A DNA stretch of 64,000 bases from Brevibacterium pigmentatum (GTDB lineage: Bacteria; Actinomycetota; Actinomycetes; Actinomycetales; Brevibacteriaceae), in NCBI RefSeq assembly GCF_011617465.1, contig NZ_CP050153.1:2294001-2358000 (forward strand), read 5' to 3'. How positions within the stretch are numbered: position 1 is the first letter of the stretch; each line of letters opens with the position of its first letter. Shown one piece after another: positions 54,807 through 63,758 of this stretch. A program made the position numbers and the translations under genes. The notes beneath the pieces were generated by a model. That model did no database searches, was not told the DNA's origin, and saw only the letters and a program-made list of their open reading frames with translations.

Positions 54807-55966
54807 TCAGAGGGGATTGTTCGACGCAGGCTTGTCCCCGGCTCCGGATGCCCACGCGATGAAGTCGTCGATGTCGCGCAGCTGATCGACCCGGACCTGC
54901 TGGTCGACGTACATCATGTGCCCGGCCGGATAGTAGCGGCGGACGATCTGGTCATGGGACTCATCGGAGATCCGCAGGTGCGCCAGAACGTGCTCCGAGG
55001 CGGCGAACGGTGTCGCCGAATCGTGATATCCGAAGCCTACGTAAACCTTGAGATGCGGGTTCATCCGCATCGCGAAGGCGAGGTCCTCGGCGGTGTTGAC
55101 CGTGGAGTTCTCGAACTCCTTGTACGACCAGGGGTGAACCCGGGCAGTGAGCACCTCGTAGGTGAGATCCGATTCGTAGCCGAGCTCGGCTCGCAGCAGA
55201 TGATTGATCCCCACGGTGTACGGGTATTGGATCGCCGGATACGAGGGGTCGTCGCCGAGTACTTCGGAGGCGACCTTGCCCGGGTGCGCCGTGAACCGGG
55301 AGTCCAAACGACCGATCCGCAGCCGCTGGTCGCGCAGCAGCTCGGTGAAGAAAGTGAACTCATCGATGCGCAGGTCGGCCAGCGCCACGAACTCCTCATC
55401 GACGCCGATGAGCTCGGCCAGTCGCGTACCGACCCGAGCGCGCTCGGACTCGGCGAGCCGGTGTCCGCGCTCAAGCGCCCGGCTGAAGTCCCCATAGGCG
55501 AAGTCCGTTGCCTCGGCGACGACGTCCTCTAGCTCGCGTCCGGGGTGTTTGCCGTGGTAGTGCGCGATGGCGGCGAAGGTCGGCAGGTAGTGGATGTAGG
55601 GTGCCTCGTTGCCCTCCGTGAAGTCGATCGTGGCGAAGTCGAGGACGGCCGAGATGAGCAGGATTCCGTTGAACGCGATGCCGTGCCGTTTGGCCAGGTG
55701 TCCTGCAAGGGCCGCGGCCCGAGTGGTTCCGTAAGACTCCCCGGCGAGGAACTTCGGCGAGATCCATCGGTTGTTCCGAGTCAGCCACAGCCTGATCGCC
55801 TCGCCGACGACGTCTCGGTCACCGGTGAACCCGTGGAAGTCCTCGGGCTTCTCCCCCTCCGCGGTGCGGGAGTATCCCGTGGTCACCGGGTCGATGAAGA
55901 CGAGATCGGCATGAGCCAGCGTGGTTTCAATGTTGTCGACGAGGCCGTAGGGCGGCGGGGTGCTGC
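54807..55966 (-). pseudogene. S10 serine carboxypeptidase-like gene, 5' truncated
   Basis: About 385 codons remain. The catalytic Ser is in LAGESYGTTRAAAL, the Asp in GFGYHDSATPF and the His in YPAGHMMYVDQQ. Homology continues upstream of the first possible start (GTG 55886) through PPPYGLVDNIETT and LVFIDP, then ends at about 55966. The N-terminal 100 or so residues, including the oxyanion-hole FNGGPGSSS block, are missing. No start codon with a ribosome site is available, so the gene is probably dead. The break coincides with the broken end of the DUF2804 gene. Confidence 0.85.
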
Positions 55967-56241
55967 GTCTGGGCGGCCAGATCGAAAAGATCAGCGAAGA
56001 GCTCGAGTGGACCTACAACACCGGTGACTGGATGGCCCCATGGACAATCAAGGGCGAACGAGTCAACCTCACCTTCATCCCCGAATACCACCGGCGCTCC
56101 GAATTCGACAAGAAGATCGTCAGCAGTCGCGAGGAACAGGTATTCGGCCATTTCTCCGGCGCAGTCTGGTCCCTAGCGGGGCGGGAGTATCGTGTGGAGA
56201 ACATCTTCGGATGGGCGGAAGAAGTCCACCGACGGTGGTGA
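55960..56241 (+). pseudogene. DUF2804-family gene, only the C-terminal part left
   Basis: The 93 codons match the end of DUF2804 proteins: GQIEKISEELEWTY, DWMAPWTI, VNLTFIPEYHRRSEFD, VFGHFSGAVWSLAG and FGWAEEVHRRW. Full members have over 300 residues, so about two thirds is missing. It begins exactly where the S10 gene on the other strand breaks off. Both lack their 5' parts, which is what a deletion between two divergent genes would leave. Confidence 0.75.
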
Positions 56242-56252
56242 TGGTCGGCCCC

Positions 56253-57182
56253 CTACGCTGTGGTCTGCACCCCGAGGAACTCTCGGATGGCCGGCATCTC
56301 TCGCCTCGCCTGCGACAGCCCCATCCGGTGGGCCGCAGCCAGGCGAGAGAGGTCGCGGGTGCTGTTGTCGACGGGCATGCGGTCGGGAGCAAAGACATGA
56401 GCTTTCCCCTCCGCTTCCAGCTCGAAGATACGTTCGCGGGTTTCGTTGTACCGCTTCCAGCGAGTCAACAAGGCGTCGGCCAAAGCCGGATACCTGCGGA
56501 ATATTCCACGGTAGACTGCCGGGAATCTTTGGGACTCTTTCCGATACCCGCGCTCTTGCGTCAGGACGATGACGAATTTCTCGAAGCCCTCGCGCTGAGC
56601 CTGACTCAACGCGATTCCGCCGTCCTCCCCCATCGCACCGTCGACGTACACGTGCCCATCAAGGTGCACAGGCGGCATGACAATCGGCATCGTCGATGAC
56701 GCCTGGACACGGATCATCAGATCGTCGATATTCGGAGTGTCCTTCTTCGACCACACCGCCTCGTCGCCGGTCTCGGCGTCGAACGCAATGATGCGCATGT
56801 CGCCGGCGCTTGCCTCGTAGGTGTCCCAGTCGAACGGCAACGCCTCGTCGGGTGCACCAGCACGTTGGTAGATGTACTCGCCATGGAACATACCTTTCCC
56901 ACGAGCGAAGTACCGCCATCCGCCGAACTCTTCTTCCTTGGCGAATTCGACGAACGATCGACGCACTCTCCACCTATCTCCGGACAGATAGTTCACTGCA
57001 GTGGAAGCTCCCGCACTGATGCCAGCGACCCAGTCGAATGACAGGCCTTCGTTGAGCAAGGTGACAGCCATGGCACTGGTGAGTGAGGCCCGCATCCCAC
57101 CGCCTTCGAAGATGAGTGCGGTATCGCTGATTCGCGTCGTCTCCACTGGCTCCGTCACTTGGTCTACCCGAGCCCTTCCCAC
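56253..57182 (-). CDS. Patatin-like phospholipase family protein
   Basis: A 309-residue lipid acyl hydrolase of the RssA/YjjU type. LIFEGGGMRASLTSA is the oxyanion loop, GISAG (Ser about 56) the nucleophile elbow, and VDGAMGEDGG gives the catalytic Asp. No signal peptide is visible. Its start overlaps the stop of the UbiB-like kinase gene by 19 bases, so it is probably cotranscribed with it. An internal start closer to GGGMR is possible. The physiological substrate is unknown. Confidence 0.88.
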   Translation of the reverse strand: MGRARVDQVTEPVETTRISDTALIFEGGGMRASLTSAMAVTLLNEGLSFDWVAGISAGASTAVNYLSGDRWRVRRSFVEFAKEEEFGGWRYFARGKGMFHGEYIYQRAGAPDEALPFDWDTYEASAGDMRIIAFDAETGDEAVWSKKDTPNIDDLMIRVQASSTMPIVMPPVHLDGHVYVDGAMGEDGGIALSQAQREGFEKFVIVLTQERGYRKESQRFPAVYRGIFRRYPALADALLTRWKRYNETRERIFELEAEGKAHVFAPDRMPVDNSTRDLSRLAAAHRMGLSQARREMPAIREFLGVQTTA

Positions 57183-59179
57183 GTCATCCTCTGCCTGAGC
57201 GCTGGTGCAAGAACCAACGCTGCAATCACACTACCAGCAAGTAACATCCAGGCGCCGAAGTAGGTGAAGAGTTTGAGCTCTGGTGCCAATGCCGGCCCGA
57301 AATCTGCAGCCATAAGGATCACTCCGCCGAGGATGAGTGCAGTCGACACGATCACCTGGATGAACTGTTCGACGGTGGAGACAAGGAGGTTCTTGATCGT
57401 CGCGATATTCAGTCCGCTCGTACCGACGTCGAGCGTGCCGTCCTGCAAGTGACCGGCAATTCGCGAGATCTGCCCAGGCAACTCAGCGATCTGTGGTGCC
57501 GTCGCTGCCGCGTAGAGCGCCATCTCGTGTCGGTCGACTCCCAGTCCCCCGACCTCACGCAGCAGCATCTTCCCGTTCTGCGTGACCAGCGCCAGCAGGT
57601 TGAGCTCCGGCACCAAACGAGTGATCGATCCTTCGAGGGTGCTGATAGCACGGAAAGCTGTCGCCACTGAGGCCGGCATCGGGAAACCGAAGTCGACAAC
57701 GAAGTCGATGAGCTCACCGAACAGTGCCGCCGACGTCGAGCCCGGCGCACCGTCGCCGTATTTGAGCATGATTTGCCCGATCTCACGCTGCAGCTCTCGC
57801 AAATTCACCTCACTCGGAGTGCCAAGCAGCTCAAGAATCGCAGCTGTCGCTGCTTGCGAGTTCTGAGAGTCGAAGGCCATCAGCAGCAGGGCGATCGCTC
57901 TGCGGTCGCGTTTGTCGATGCGCCCAACGGCGCCGAAGTCGACGAGGCCGGCGCGGCCTGCGCTCGAGACGACGATGTTTCCGGGGTGGAGGTCGGCGTG
58001 GAAGATTCCCTTCCCTAGCACTTGGCGCACGACCATGAGGAAGAGGTCCTGGGCGATCTCTCTGCGCGCGATCTCGGAGAGGTCGTCGACCACCTCGGCG
58101 CCGTGGGACAGAGGGGAGCCCTCAACGAGATCCATGACGATGACGAACTCGCCGGAGAGCTCCTTATACACGTGCGGGATATGGACAACAGAATCGGTCT
58201 GCGTCGTCGACCGGCCGGTCTCGTCGGCGAGGCGGAGGGCTTCGATGTGGGCGAGCTCGCCGCGGTAGTCGAGCTCGCCCTGCAGAGAATCGACGAAGCT
58301 GCGGGCGAGCTTCGCGATGCCGATCTTCTTCGCCCAGTCGGTGGTGCGATCGAGACGGTCGGCCAGGGTGAGGACGATATCGCAGTCGGCTCGGACCTGT
58401 TTGCGGATCTTCGGCCGTTGCACCTTGACCGCGACCACGCGACCTTCCCAGGTCACGGCGCGGTGGACCTGACCGACGGAGGCACCGGCGAAGGGTTTCT
58501 CATCGAACTCGGCGAACACCTCGGCGACGGGGCGGCCCCATCGGGCTTCAAGCTGGTCCTTCACTTCGGCGAAGGGAACGGGCTTGACCCCGGCTTGGAG
58601 GGTTGAGAACTCCTCGACGAATTCGTGCGGGATCATGTCACCGCGCGTGGCGATGAACTGGCCGAGTTTGATGAACGTGACCCCCGAGGCGGCCAGGGCG
58701 TCACGGGTAGTGGCTGCGATCTCTCGGAGAGAAACGCGCAGGGTGGGAATTCGCGGTCGGAGGTAGCGGGAGAGGCCGAATTTGATGAGGATCGACTGGA
58801 TCTGGGCCAGGCGGTTGACGCGGCGGTACCAGGTGGGGATCTTCGGTGCGTTGCGGATCAGTGAGCTCAGGGTGCCCGAGGGCATGATGAGTTCGATCGC
58901 CAGCAGGACGAACATCTGGATGACGATGAACCAGGCGAAGAGCAGCAGGAAGACCATGATGGCGGGGAAGCTCATCGACAGGTTCGGGTATTGGTCGGAT
59001 TCGGAGATGCCGAGGAGTTTGTAGGCCTGGAGGGTGATGGGCCAGATGGAGAGGCCCATGATGAGGGAGACGATGGTGTTGCGGGCGGCTCCGGTGCCGG
59101 TGAGCATCATCCGCCGAACGAGGAATCCGACGATGAGCGCGCTGAGGACGCCCAGTCCGCTGGTGTAGAGGATCGTCAC
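57164..59179 (-). CDS. ABC1/UbiB-family atypical kinase, membrane protein
   Basis: A 671-residue protein. Three N-terminal membrane segments (within about residues 5-100) precede the ABC1 domain. The KxGQ motif is in TFIKLGQFIATRGDMIP, the Ala/Gly-rich loop in FAGASVGQVHRA, the Lys in VVAVKVQRP, the catalytic loop in GIFHADLHPGN, and the DFG equivalent in LVDFGAVG. Two further membrane helices close the C-terminus. UbiB-type proteins support quinone biosynthesis or lipid handling. This long version with added membrane helices is common in actinobacteria. ATG at 59179. Confidence 0.92.
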   Translation of the reverse strand: MTILYTSGLGVLSALIVGFLVRRMMLTGTGAARNTIVSLIMGLSIWPITLQAYKLLGISESDQYPNLSMSFPAIMVFLLLFAWFIVIQMFVLLAIELIMPSGTLSSLIRNAPKIPTWYRRVNRLAQIQSILIKFGLSRYLRPRIPTLRVSLREIAATTRDALAASGVTFIKLGQFIATRGDMIPHEFVEEFSTLQAGVKPVPFAEVKDQLEARWGRPVAEVFAEFDEKPFAGASVGQVHRAVTWEGRVVAVKVQRPKIRKQVRADCDIVLTLADRLDRTTDWAKKIGIAKLARSFVDSLQGELDYRGELAHIEALRLADETGRSTTQTDSVVHIPHVYKELSGEFVIVMDLVEGSPLSHGAEVVDDLSEIARREIAQDLFLMVVRQVLGKGIFHADLHPGNIVVSSAGRAGLVDFGAVGRIDKRDRRAIALLLMAFDSQNSQAATAAILELLGTPSEVNLRELQREIGQIMLKYGDGAPGSTSAALFGELIDFVVDFGFPMPASVATAFRAISTLEGSITRLVPELNLLALVTQNGKMLLREVGGLGVDRHEMALYAAATAPQIAELPGQISRIAGHLQDGTLDVGTSGLNIATIKNLLVSTVEQFIQVIVSTALILGGVILMAADFGPALAPELKLFTYFGAWMLLAGSVIAALVLAPALRQRMTWEGLG

Positions 59180-59299
59180 CCGTCAGCCCTTCCGTCGACT
59201 TTGTCCTACGCGATCACCAGCCTAGTTGATTAGGGAGTAGGTTCGATTGAGAGTTTGCGGTGGATCGGAATAGCTCTCTTCCGATCACGCACCGACAGC

Positions 59300-59319
59300 G
59301 ATATCATTGTAGTGATATC
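59300..59319. promoter_or_regulatory. Palindromic operator of the toxin-antitoxin operon
   Basis: GATATCA, six bases, TGATATC: a perfect inverted repeat with 7-base arms. It ends one base before the AAGGAGG ribosome site of the antitoxin gene. FitAB/VapBC complexes typically repress their own operon by binding such palindromes. Confidence 0.75.
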
Positions 59320-59331
59320 AAAGGAGGGGCC

Positions 59332-59559
59332 GTGGAACAGATTCTCATTCGCAATCTGCCCGAGGGCACCAAAGCCATATTGCGCAGACGAGCAGCTGCT
59401 CATAACTCAAGCATCGAGGCAGAAGCCAGGGAAGCTCTTGCCGTAGGCATTGCGGCCGAGGAGCCGACTTTTGTCGGCCTCATCTCGATGAGCACCGATA
59501 CTCAGGTCGAGTTCGAGCCTAAGCGCCTTGGCCTGAAGGCACGTAGCGCAGAGCTATGA
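59332..59559 (+). CDS. FitA/VapB-like ribbon-helix-helix antitoxin
   Basis: A 75-residue protein with the FitA-type N-terminus: [20 protein letters not shown], then [10 protein letters not shown]. The ribbon-helix-helix domain should bind the palindrome just upstream. The C-terminal tail (about 45-75) would wrap the toxin. The GTG at 59332 sits four bases after AAGGAGG; the longer frame upstream overlaps the operator and is not likely translated. The stop overlaps the toxin ATG as ATGA. Confidence 0.9.
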   Translation: MEQILIRNLPEGTKAILRRRAAAHNSSIEAEAREALAVGIAAEEPTFVGLISMSTDTQVEFEPKRLGLKARSAEL

Positions 59560-59981
59560 ACTTCCTTCTTGACACGAACGTCGTTTCAGCTCTGCGAGTA
59601 CGAGGACGAAATCCGGAGGTCGAAGCCTGGTCGAGTTCGGTGCCCGCTCAAGCCCAGTTTGTATCAGCCTTGAGTATTTCCGAGATCGAGCGTGGTGTAG
59701 CGGCGAAGGAACGCACGGACTCACAGCAAGGCAAGATTTTGCGAATGTGGTTCGAGGACATGTTGCTCCCCGGTTTTGCGGGACGCGTTCTCCCCTTCGA
59801 CCTGACCGCCGCCCGTGCGCTGGGCTCGTTCCGCGTACCTGATCGTGCACCGCTCGACGACGCCCTCATTGCTTCGATCGCGGTTGCTCACCACATGACT
59901 GTCGCTACCCGCAACACTAAGCATTTCGAAGCGCTGGACGGAGTGCAATTAGTAAATCCGTGGTCGGGCTATTCCAGCTGA
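59556..59981 (+). CDS. PIN-domain toxin (FitB/VapC-like ribonuclease)
   Basis: A 141-residue PIN-domain protein. Acidic residues expected for Mg-dependent RNA cleavage are in [11 protein letters not shown] (Asp 6), LSISEIERG (Glu) and [11 protein letters not shown] (Asp), followed by [10 protein letters not shown]. VapC toxins cut tRNA or rRNA when the antitoxin is lost. The length is normal and all catalytic positions are kept, so the pair is probably active. It ends 27 bases before a strong terminator. Confidence 0.92.
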   Translation: MNFLLDTNVVSALRVRGRNPEVEAWSSSVPAQAQFVSALSISEIERGVAAKERTDSQQGKILRMWFEDMLLPGFAGRVLPFDLTAARALGSFRVPDRAPLDDALIASIAVAHHMTVATRNTKHFEALDGVQLVNPWSGYSS

Positions 59982-60008
59982 TCCCAGCCTTGTTCGCACA
60001 ACACAAAA

Positions 60009-60051
60009 GCCCTGTTGAACGGTGGACTATTCGCCATCCGTTCAACAGGGC
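60009..60051. terminator. Strong bidirectional terminator
   Basis: GCCCTGTTGAACGG (60009-60022) pairs perfectly with CCGTTCAACAGGGC (60038-60051), 14 bp, with an A run on the left and a T run (CCTTTTTAA) on the right. It separates the toxin gene from the converging TRAP transporter operon. Confidence 0.93.
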
Positions 60052-60083
60052 CTTTTTAAGTTCGGGCCTAGCCCGCTACGGTA

Positions 60084-61361
60084 CTACTCCGGCCGGTGCT
60101 CGGCCATGACCTTTTCGAAGAGCTCGTCGCCGAGCTTGTCGTAGTTAGCGTCCTCCGGGTACCACTCGTCGAGTGAGGCGAAGTCGCCCTTGTCATCGTA
60201 GGCGAGGTCGGACACGGACTTCGCCCACTCGGTTCCAGCATCGCCCAGAGTCTTGGGTGCATCCGGAACCGAAGCCTTCTCAGCGGTCTTGTCCGACAGT
60301 TCCTTCGCGTACTTCGCCATCTGCTTCTGCACGTCATCGTCGAAGGGCTTGACCGAACCGTCGTTGTCCTTCGCCTGCTCGACGGCCTGTGCCTTCGCTC
60401 CGATGACGACCTCCATCATCGTGGCGAACGTCGTCGACATCGAGTCGAAGATAACCTGCTGGTAGGCCACGGGCAGTTCCGAGTACTTCTTGCCGGCCGT
60501 GATCGCGCCAGCCGACCGGGCAATCCCCGCGTCCGAGGCGACACCGATGTTCGGAGCCACCTCGAAGGTGCCGGCCTCGACGTTCGGTGCCAGCTGTCCG
60601 AGATCGCAGTCAACGGTTCCGCGCTGCAGTGCCTCATAGGTCTCCGGGAACGACAGCGACACCGGGGTTGCACCCAGATCGGTCACTTGCTTGCCCGCCG
60701 CGGCTGAACCGACGCGCACCTGCTTGCCTTTCCAATCATCAAGCGAGGTCATCGGCTTCGAGCACATCGTCGAGTACCCGCCCGCGGCGAGCATCGGAAT
60801 GAGCGGAACGAGGTTCTTCTTCTCGAACTCCTCAAGCACCTCGGGCGTCTCCCATGCTGCCTGCACACCGGCCGCGTTCGCCGCCAGATCACTGGCCACC
60901 GGCGAGGACGGCAACGTCGACATGGCCGTGCCGATCGCGTCGAAGGCCGGGTACTCGGCCGGGGTGTACGACGGCAGAGTGAAAGCAAGGTCGACGCGGC
61001 CATCGGCCAGTGCGTCATCGACGTCGGCGTAGCTGGCGATCGCCTGACCCCACACGATGTCGGCGGTGATCTTTCCACCCGAGCGCTTCTCGATGGCCTT
61101 CTTCACGTCGAGTCCATTCGGCGCGAGGATCGATTTCTCCGACATCGCCGACGGCTGGAACTTGATCGTCACCGGATCAAGGTCGGCCAGAGCCTCATCG
61201 ATCTCGTCCTGCGAGGCGTCATAAGCGAAGCCCTCCCCCGCGGAGTCACCCGAACCGGAGCCGTCGCCGCCGACGGATCCGGCGCATCCGGCCAACAGTG
61301 CCAGCGATGCGACCGCCGCGATGGCCTTGGCGGGGCGTGCTGCCGTGCGGATGCGCTTCAT
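60084..61361 (-). CDS. TRAP transporter substrate-binding lipoprotein (DctP-like)
   Basis: A 425-residue extracytoplasmic solute receptor. The N-terminus has a lipoprotein signal with the lipobox LLAGC (Cys about 26), so it is anchored to the outer face of the membrane. The mature protein follows the TRAP pattern: WGQAIASYADVDDALADGRVDLAFTLP, LDDWKGKQVRVG and FPETYEALQRGTVDCDL. It captures an organic acid for the DctQM membrane unit encoded upstream. It is the last gene of the operon, 141 bases after dctM. The ligand is not evident. Confidence 0.92.
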   Translation of the reverse strand: MKRIRTAARPAKAIAAVASLALLAGCAGSVGGDGSGSGDSAGEGFAYDASQDEIDEALADLDPVTIKFQPSAMSEKSILAPNGLDVKKAIEKRSGGKITADIVWGQAIASYADVDDALADGRVDLAFTLPSYTPAEYPAFDAIGTAMSTLPSSPVASDLAANAAGVQAAWETPEVLEEFEKKNLVPLIPMLAAGGYSTMCSKPMTSLDDWKGKQVRVGSAAAGKQVTDLGATPVSLSFPETYEALQRGTVDCDLGQLAPNVEAGTFEVAPNIGVASDAGIARSAGAITAGKKYSELPVAYQQVIFDSMSTTFATMMEVVIGAKAQAVEQAKDNDGSVKPFDDDVQKQMAKYAKELSDKTAEKASVPDAPKTLGDAGTEWAKSVSDLAYDDKGDFASLDEWYPEDANYDKLGDELFEKVMAEHRPE

Positions 61362-61502
61362 GGGACTCCTTTGAACGAGAGCTGAGAATTCCCTCCAATC
61401 ATATGCCTGGATGAGGTCACCCTAACCATGAGTCCACTCACACCCTGCGGCAGCCACACAGACGACACATGGCACTGATGGGCACGGCCACCTCGGCGAG
61501 GT

Positions 61503-63110
61503 TCACCCAGACATTCCACCGCTGGTGCGGCTGATAAGGGCGGGCAGCCATTCGGTCATTCCGGGCACGGCAACCATGAGGATGAGGAAGACCACGACGA
61601 CGGGCAGGAACCACAGCAGGGAGACGAAGATATCGCGGAGCGTGACCGTGACACCGAGGTTGACCTCGGAGTTCTTCGCGATCGAGTGGACGATGTAGGG
61701 GATGATGCCGACCGGCGGGGTGACCATGGCGAACTCGCCGAGGAGGACGACGAAGACCCCGAACCACAGCGGGCTCACGCCCATCGCCTCGAGGGTGGGC
61801 AGGAGGATCGGGATGGTCAGCAGCATCATCGACAGGGTGTCGAAGAACATGCCCATGACGATGTAGAGGACGATGAGGACGAGCAGGAATCCGATCCGCG
61901 AGAGCCCGAGGTCAGTGATGAGGCCGGTGAGGATGGGGGCGAGTCCGGTTATGGCGAGCAGGCTGGTGAGCATGGTCGCGCCGATCATGATGAAAAAGAT
62001 CGCCGAGGTGGCCGCCACCGTATCCATGGCCGAATCCGCGATCTTCCGCCACGGTTGTTCCCCTCGCTTCTCCCAGAGGCAGAGGAGGAGTGAGCAGAGT
62101 GCGGCGGCGGCTCCTGCCTCGGTGGGGGTGAAGAGGCCGGAGAACATGCCGCCGAAGAGCACGACGAGGATGATCGCGAAGCCCCAGACGCCGGTCAGGG
62201 AGGTGAGGCGGTCGCGCCAGGTGGTCGTGGGGCGGGTGGTGTTGCCTGGGCTGTCCGTGGTGTTCGCTGGGTTCTGGGCGTTGTGGCCGCGGCCGACGAG
62301 CTTCGGTGCGATGACGCCGATGGCGAAGATGAAGGCGGCGAAGCACACGGCGAGCAGGATTCCGGGGACGGCTCCTGCCATGAGCGCGGGGCCGACGGGG
62401 ACGGAGGCGATGCCGGCGTAGACGACCATGAGGATCGAGGGTGGGATGAGGTTGCCGGTCATGCCAGAGACCATGATCGTGCCGACGGCCATGCGGCGGT
62501 CGTAGCCGGCTTTGAGCATTTCGGGGATGCCTGCCCGGCCGAGAGCGTAAGTCATGCCGATGGTCGAGCCGGTGACCGCAGACAGTCCTGCCCCGGCAAA
62601 GGTGGTGCCGATGCCGATGCCGCCGGGCAGCCAGGAGAACCAGTGGTCGGCGACGCGGTAGACCTTGCCGGAGAGTCCAGATTGGGTGAGCAGCATGCCC
62701 ATGAAGATGAACATGGGGAGCACGCTCATCGACCAGTCAGAGACGGCGCTGAATGGGGCGGTGGACAGGATGTTCATCGTCGCCGGGATGCCGGACACAG
62801 CGTAGACGCCGATGATCGACGGCACCGACAGCGAGATGGCCACCGGGACGGAGAGGAAGAGGAGGACGAGCATCATCCCGATGCACCAGGCTCCTCCGAT
62901 GGCAGCGGAGGGGCTGGTGAAGAGGCCGATGAGGCAGACGGCGACGAGGCCGAACCCGATGGTCACGGCGAGTGTGCCGGGCCGTTCGCGGCGGGAGCCG
63001 TTCGGGAAGAGTGCCGTGGTGGGTTTCTGGGTGGTGGCGCCGGTGATGCTCGCTGTGTTGGAGTCTTCTGGCGGCAGGGGTGCGCCCTTGAGGTCGGTGT
63101 TCGCGTTCAC
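61503..63110 (-). CDS. TRAP transporter large permease (DctM-like)
   Basis: A 535-residue membrane protein with about 12 or more helices. GAGLSAVTGSTIGMTYALG, GMTGNLIPPSILMVVYAGIA and TPTEAGAAAALCSLLLC are signature segments of DctM permeases, which use the sodium gradient to import organic acids. The loop around residues 285-310 is rich in Asn and Thr. The GTG at 63110 overlaps the dctQ stop as GTGA, which decides this start. An N-terminal extension of about 45 residues comes before the first helix. Confidence 0.92.
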   Translation of the reverse strand: MNANTDLKGAPLPPEDSNTASITGATTQKPTTALFPNGSRRERPGTLAVTIGFGLVAVCLIGLFTSPSAAIGGAWCIGMMLVLLFLSVPVAISLSVPSIIGVYAVSGIPATMNILSTAPFSAVSDWSMSVLPMFIFMGMLLTQSGLSGKVYRVADHWFSWLPGGIGIGTTFAGAGLSAVTGSTIGMTYALGRAGIPEMLKAGYDRRMAVGTIMVSGMTGNLIPPSILMVVYAGIASVPVGPALMAGAVPGILLAVCFAAFIFAIGVIAPKLVGRGHNAQNPANTTDSPGNTTRPTTTWRDRLTSLTGVWGFAIILVVLFGGMFSGLFTPTEAGAAAALCSLLLCLWEKRGEQPWRKIADSAMDTVAATSAIFFIMIGATMLTSLLAITGLAPILTGLITDLGLSRIGFLLVLIVLYIVMGMFFDTLSMMLLTIPILLPTLEAMGVSPLWFGVFVVLLGEFAMVTPPVGIIPYIVHSIAKNSEVNLGVTVTLRDIFVSLLWFLPVVVVFLILMVAVPGMTEWLPALISRTSGGMSG

Positions 63111-63595
63111 TGCCCCTCCTCTGCCTCGGCGCGGCGGCGGAACATCGCGACGACGTCGAGGATGTAGAGGACGGCAAGGAGGACGAACACGACCGGGACG
63201 AGGTAGTACACGGGCCACGTGATGACGGCGGAGACGTCGGCGGTTGATCCGATCGCTGTGTTCTCCAGGGCTTTCATCAGTCCGAACCAGGCGAAGGCGA
63301 TCGAGACAAGCGCACCGAGGATGCAGGCGAACACCGTGAACACTACGGCGGTGGCAGGCTTGGCCCGCTCGATGGCCATGGTCACGGTGATGTGTTCCTT
63401 CTGCAGCTGCGCGGCGGGAATGCCGAGCAGCGCAACGATCGGCAGGTACCAGTATTCGACGATCTCGTTGGTGCCGTAGAGCGGGGCGTGGAAGAGCGAC
63501 CTGGCCAAGGCGTGGGTGACGATGTGGGACATCATCACGATGATCGCCGTAGCCGTGGTGACCGTCAGCCACCTGTCGAGGACCTTCGTGAACAT
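63107..63595 (-). CDS. TRAP transporter small permease (DctQ-like)
   Basis: A 162-residue protein with four helices, the usual DctQ build: TVTTATAIIVMMSHIVTHAL, IVEYWYLPIVALLGIPAA followed by QLQKEHITV, a third helix, and the closing YLVPVVFVLLAVLYILDVV. It pairs with DctM in the membrane. I take the ATG at 63595 (MFTKVLDRW); an ATG 21 codons upstream (63658) would add a cysteine-containing tail unlike the family. It is the first gene of the operon. Confidence 0.88.
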   Translation of the reverse strand: MFTKVLDRWLTVTTATAIIVMMSHIVTHALARSLFHAPLYGTNEIVEYWYLPIVALLGIPAAQLQKEHITVTMAIERAKPATAVVFTVFACILGALVSIAFAWFGLMKALENTAIGSTADVSAVITWPVYYLVPVVFVLLAVLYILDVVAMFRRRAEAEEGQ

Positions 63596-63758
63596 CAGAA
63601 GCGCATCACCGTCTTTCCCTATGCAGCACGACGAAATACTCCTCGATAGTCGAGCCATCCATGATGATTATGGATTGTGCAGCAAGAAACTTTTGGGGTT
63701 TGAATATCACGATCACTCAATTAGTCCTCGCTGAAAAAGATTCATCCTGGACATACAA

